A stretch of 64,000 nt of DNA. Source: Thuidium tamariscinum (taxonomy: Eukaryota; Streptophyta; Bryopsida; Hypnales; Thuidiaceae). Numbering within the stretch: position 1 is the first letter of the stretch; the number at the start of each line of letters is the position of its first letter. The position numbers and the translations under genes are program-made. Shown here one piece after another: positions 62,429-64,000 of this stretch. The stretch lies in the NCBI GenBank assembly GCA_947034885.2, contig OX344752.2, positions 14,508,001 to 14,572,000 on the forward strand, given 5' to 3'. The notes under the pieces were generated by a model, which was not told the DNA's origin, did not search any database, and saw nothing but the letters and a program-made list of their open reading frames with translations.

Positions 62429-63400
62429 TTAACCCCTGAACGTCACAGCGGACGTTTTTCATACCCTCTTGAAATGCTGTAACTTCAAAGTGTTGTAACT
62501 TTTGCAACCAAGGTCCAAATTTGATAAAAATTGTTGGGGAAGTTGTGCCTTGTCTTCTAGTTTGTGTGGTAAAATTTTCAGATCAATCCACAACGTAATG
62601 AGTTTTTTGCAGCCAAACAAAGTTTGCAGGTTCTAATTGAGTTCACAAACTGCATTTTAGGGCTGCAACTTCGGGGGCTTGTATCTCTTTCATCAAGGTC
62701 CAAATTCAATAAAATTTGTTGGGTTTTCTTCCCCTTGAAGTTTAGTTATTGTGGTAAAAATTTAATGTCAATCCAAGTTGTTTTGAATTTTTGGGAGCAA
62801 TTCGAAGTTCAAATCCCTACCTTTTTTAGAGAACAATAAACTTCGGCGACTTGTATCTTCTTCATACAAAGTCCATTTTCAATAATATATGTTGGAAAAG
62901 TTGTGCATAATAGTCTAGTTTGTGTGGCTAAAATTTTATGTCAATCAAAGAAGTTATGAGTGACTGAGAAGCATTCTAGTAGGAGTTTCATCCATAGATG
63001 TGTCTTTTGCAGTTTTTCATGCTCTCTTCAAGGTATTTCAAAGCCAATTTGTAACCACAATGATTCAATTTAGTGAATTTTTTTTAACCAATGTGTATGT
63101 TTACTAATTTTGAATCATTCTGTAGTATAAAGTTTTTTCATTTGAGTAGGTTTAGAAATCAAATTTCACCTCCAAATGTGTTTTTATGGAAATTTCAGCA
63201 TTCATTTTTAGCACTAAAACATTATAATCTTTAAATCTATGTATTCAAATGATTCCAAATTTGATACACATCATCTACAACATGTTTACTAAAAGATTGT
63301 ATGGTTAAGATCTTAATAACTAAGTGATATTTTGATCTATGAGTCTTCAAATGGAATGACGCTTTAGAACCTATTTGGACTTCAGTCCTTTAGGGGTTAA
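62429..63400. mobile_element. TTAA-flanked TIR element (972 bp)
   Basis: The left end is TTAACCCCTGAACG and the right end CAGTCCTTTAGGGGTTAA, with exact TTAA at both edges. The left TIR is more diverged than the right. The interior contains repeated CTTGTATCTCTTTCATCAAGG- and GGTAAAATTTT-like strings not seen in family A. Non-coding. It lies directly after the snoRNA locus. Confidence 0.65.
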
Positions 63401-64000
63401 AGAGTTCTCCCTTATGAAGACAATAGATTTAGGGTAGGTTCTTGTGACCTCAATTTTTGGTGAAACTTTTTGAAATTTTGAATTGATTGGCTTTGTGGAA
63501 ATACAGTTTTTATTCAATTGTTGTGTGAGGTAAAAATTAATGCTTTGAAAAGCCCAAAACTAATCTTAGTGGGTAGCCAAAAAAATTTATGTAGAAAGAT
63601 AAAATTGTAAAATTTTATTTTTATTCCTTAAATTATATTTTTTTTGTTATATGTAAACTTTGATACATTCTACTTGGTTCGGTAATGAGAAAGTTGTAGA
63701 CAAAATTGTTTGTAGGCAATTTTGGCATTGTCTTGGAAAGTAACTTGTAAGATTCAATTCAAAATACAATCTTCAAAATTTTTCAAAAAAAATTGGTGGA
63801 CAAGGTTCATTTATTTGCTAGAAGAATCTTACTATTGGGATTATTGTATTTCAATCTCATTTTAGATCTATTTATTATATAGTTTTTTAAAAATTTAAAT
63901 CTTGAACTTATTATTTATCAATTTTTTTTAAAAATCAAGTGTTTTTCTTGTGAAATTATTTTAGATTCTCAATTTAATTTTTTAACACATAATTTAAAGC
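63401..64000. mobile_element. Partial family B TIR element, cut by the window end
   Basis: From about 63450 the sequence follows the same blocks as 18303-19233 (GACCTCAATTTTTGGTGAAAC, AAAAGCCCAAA, GGGTAGCC, a GAGAAAGTTGTAGAC-like string and TTGGACAAGG-like block). The left terminus is degraded and the right end is outside the window. Confidence 0.5.

Noticed and set aside
1..64000. tRNA or rRNA genes
   Set aside because: No cloverleaf with a T-loop GGTTCGAATCC-like block and no rRNA segment was seen. The only rRNA link is the snoRNA guide complementarity.
1..64000. Autonomous transposase, reverse transcriptase or integrated virus genes
   Set aside because: None of the open frames shows RT, integrase, DDE or capsid-like motifs. 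All mobile elements seen are non-autonomous.

Overview
The window is nuclear DNA of a land plant. It carries spliced genes with GT-AG introns, a plant-specific BBR/BPC (BASIC PENTACYSTEINE) transcription factor, a plant-type STE20/OSR1-like kinase, and a plant mitochondrial methylcrotonoyl-CoA carboxylase beta chain. The very AT-rich, repeat-filled intergenic DNA around small GC-richer gene islands is consistent with an early-diverging plant lineage such as a bryophyte. Nothing seen fixes the species.

Layout. Bases 1-29700 are a gene desert packed with transposon remnants: elements with TTAA/CCCC termini, two solo LTRs with 5-bp target duplications, a nested CACTA-type MITE, foldback elements, a ~105-bp minisatellite and a ~259-bp tandem array. 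Bases 30492-38909 (+) hold an intact 21-exon STE20/OSR1-like kinase gene (725 aa), preceded by a GA-repeat leader and a short uORF. Bases 43774-48631 (-) hold a second, diverged kinase paralogue with degraded catalytic motifs. It has exons equivalent to exons 1-9 only. A BPC transcription factor follows on the same strand in a compatible splice phase, so the two could be one fused gene. Bases 51224-54962 (-) hold a complete 10-exon MCCB gene (648 aa). Bases 56238-57757 contain a Harbinger-like MITE and short TTAA elements. Bases 61629-62116 (+) contain four tandem box C/D snoRNA-like units that appear to guide on a conserved 25S rRNA segment. More TTAA elements fill the right end.

How they relate. 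The two kinase genes are paralogues in inverted orientation and share intron positions and phases. BPC proteins bind GA repeats, and the intact kinase has a long GA-rich leader about 14 kb from the BPC gene. MCCB (leucine catabolism) and the snoRNA cluster (rRNA 2'-O-methylation) look like unrelated housekeeping loci. All exon models were assembled by eye from splice signals, reading-frame continuity and family conservation.
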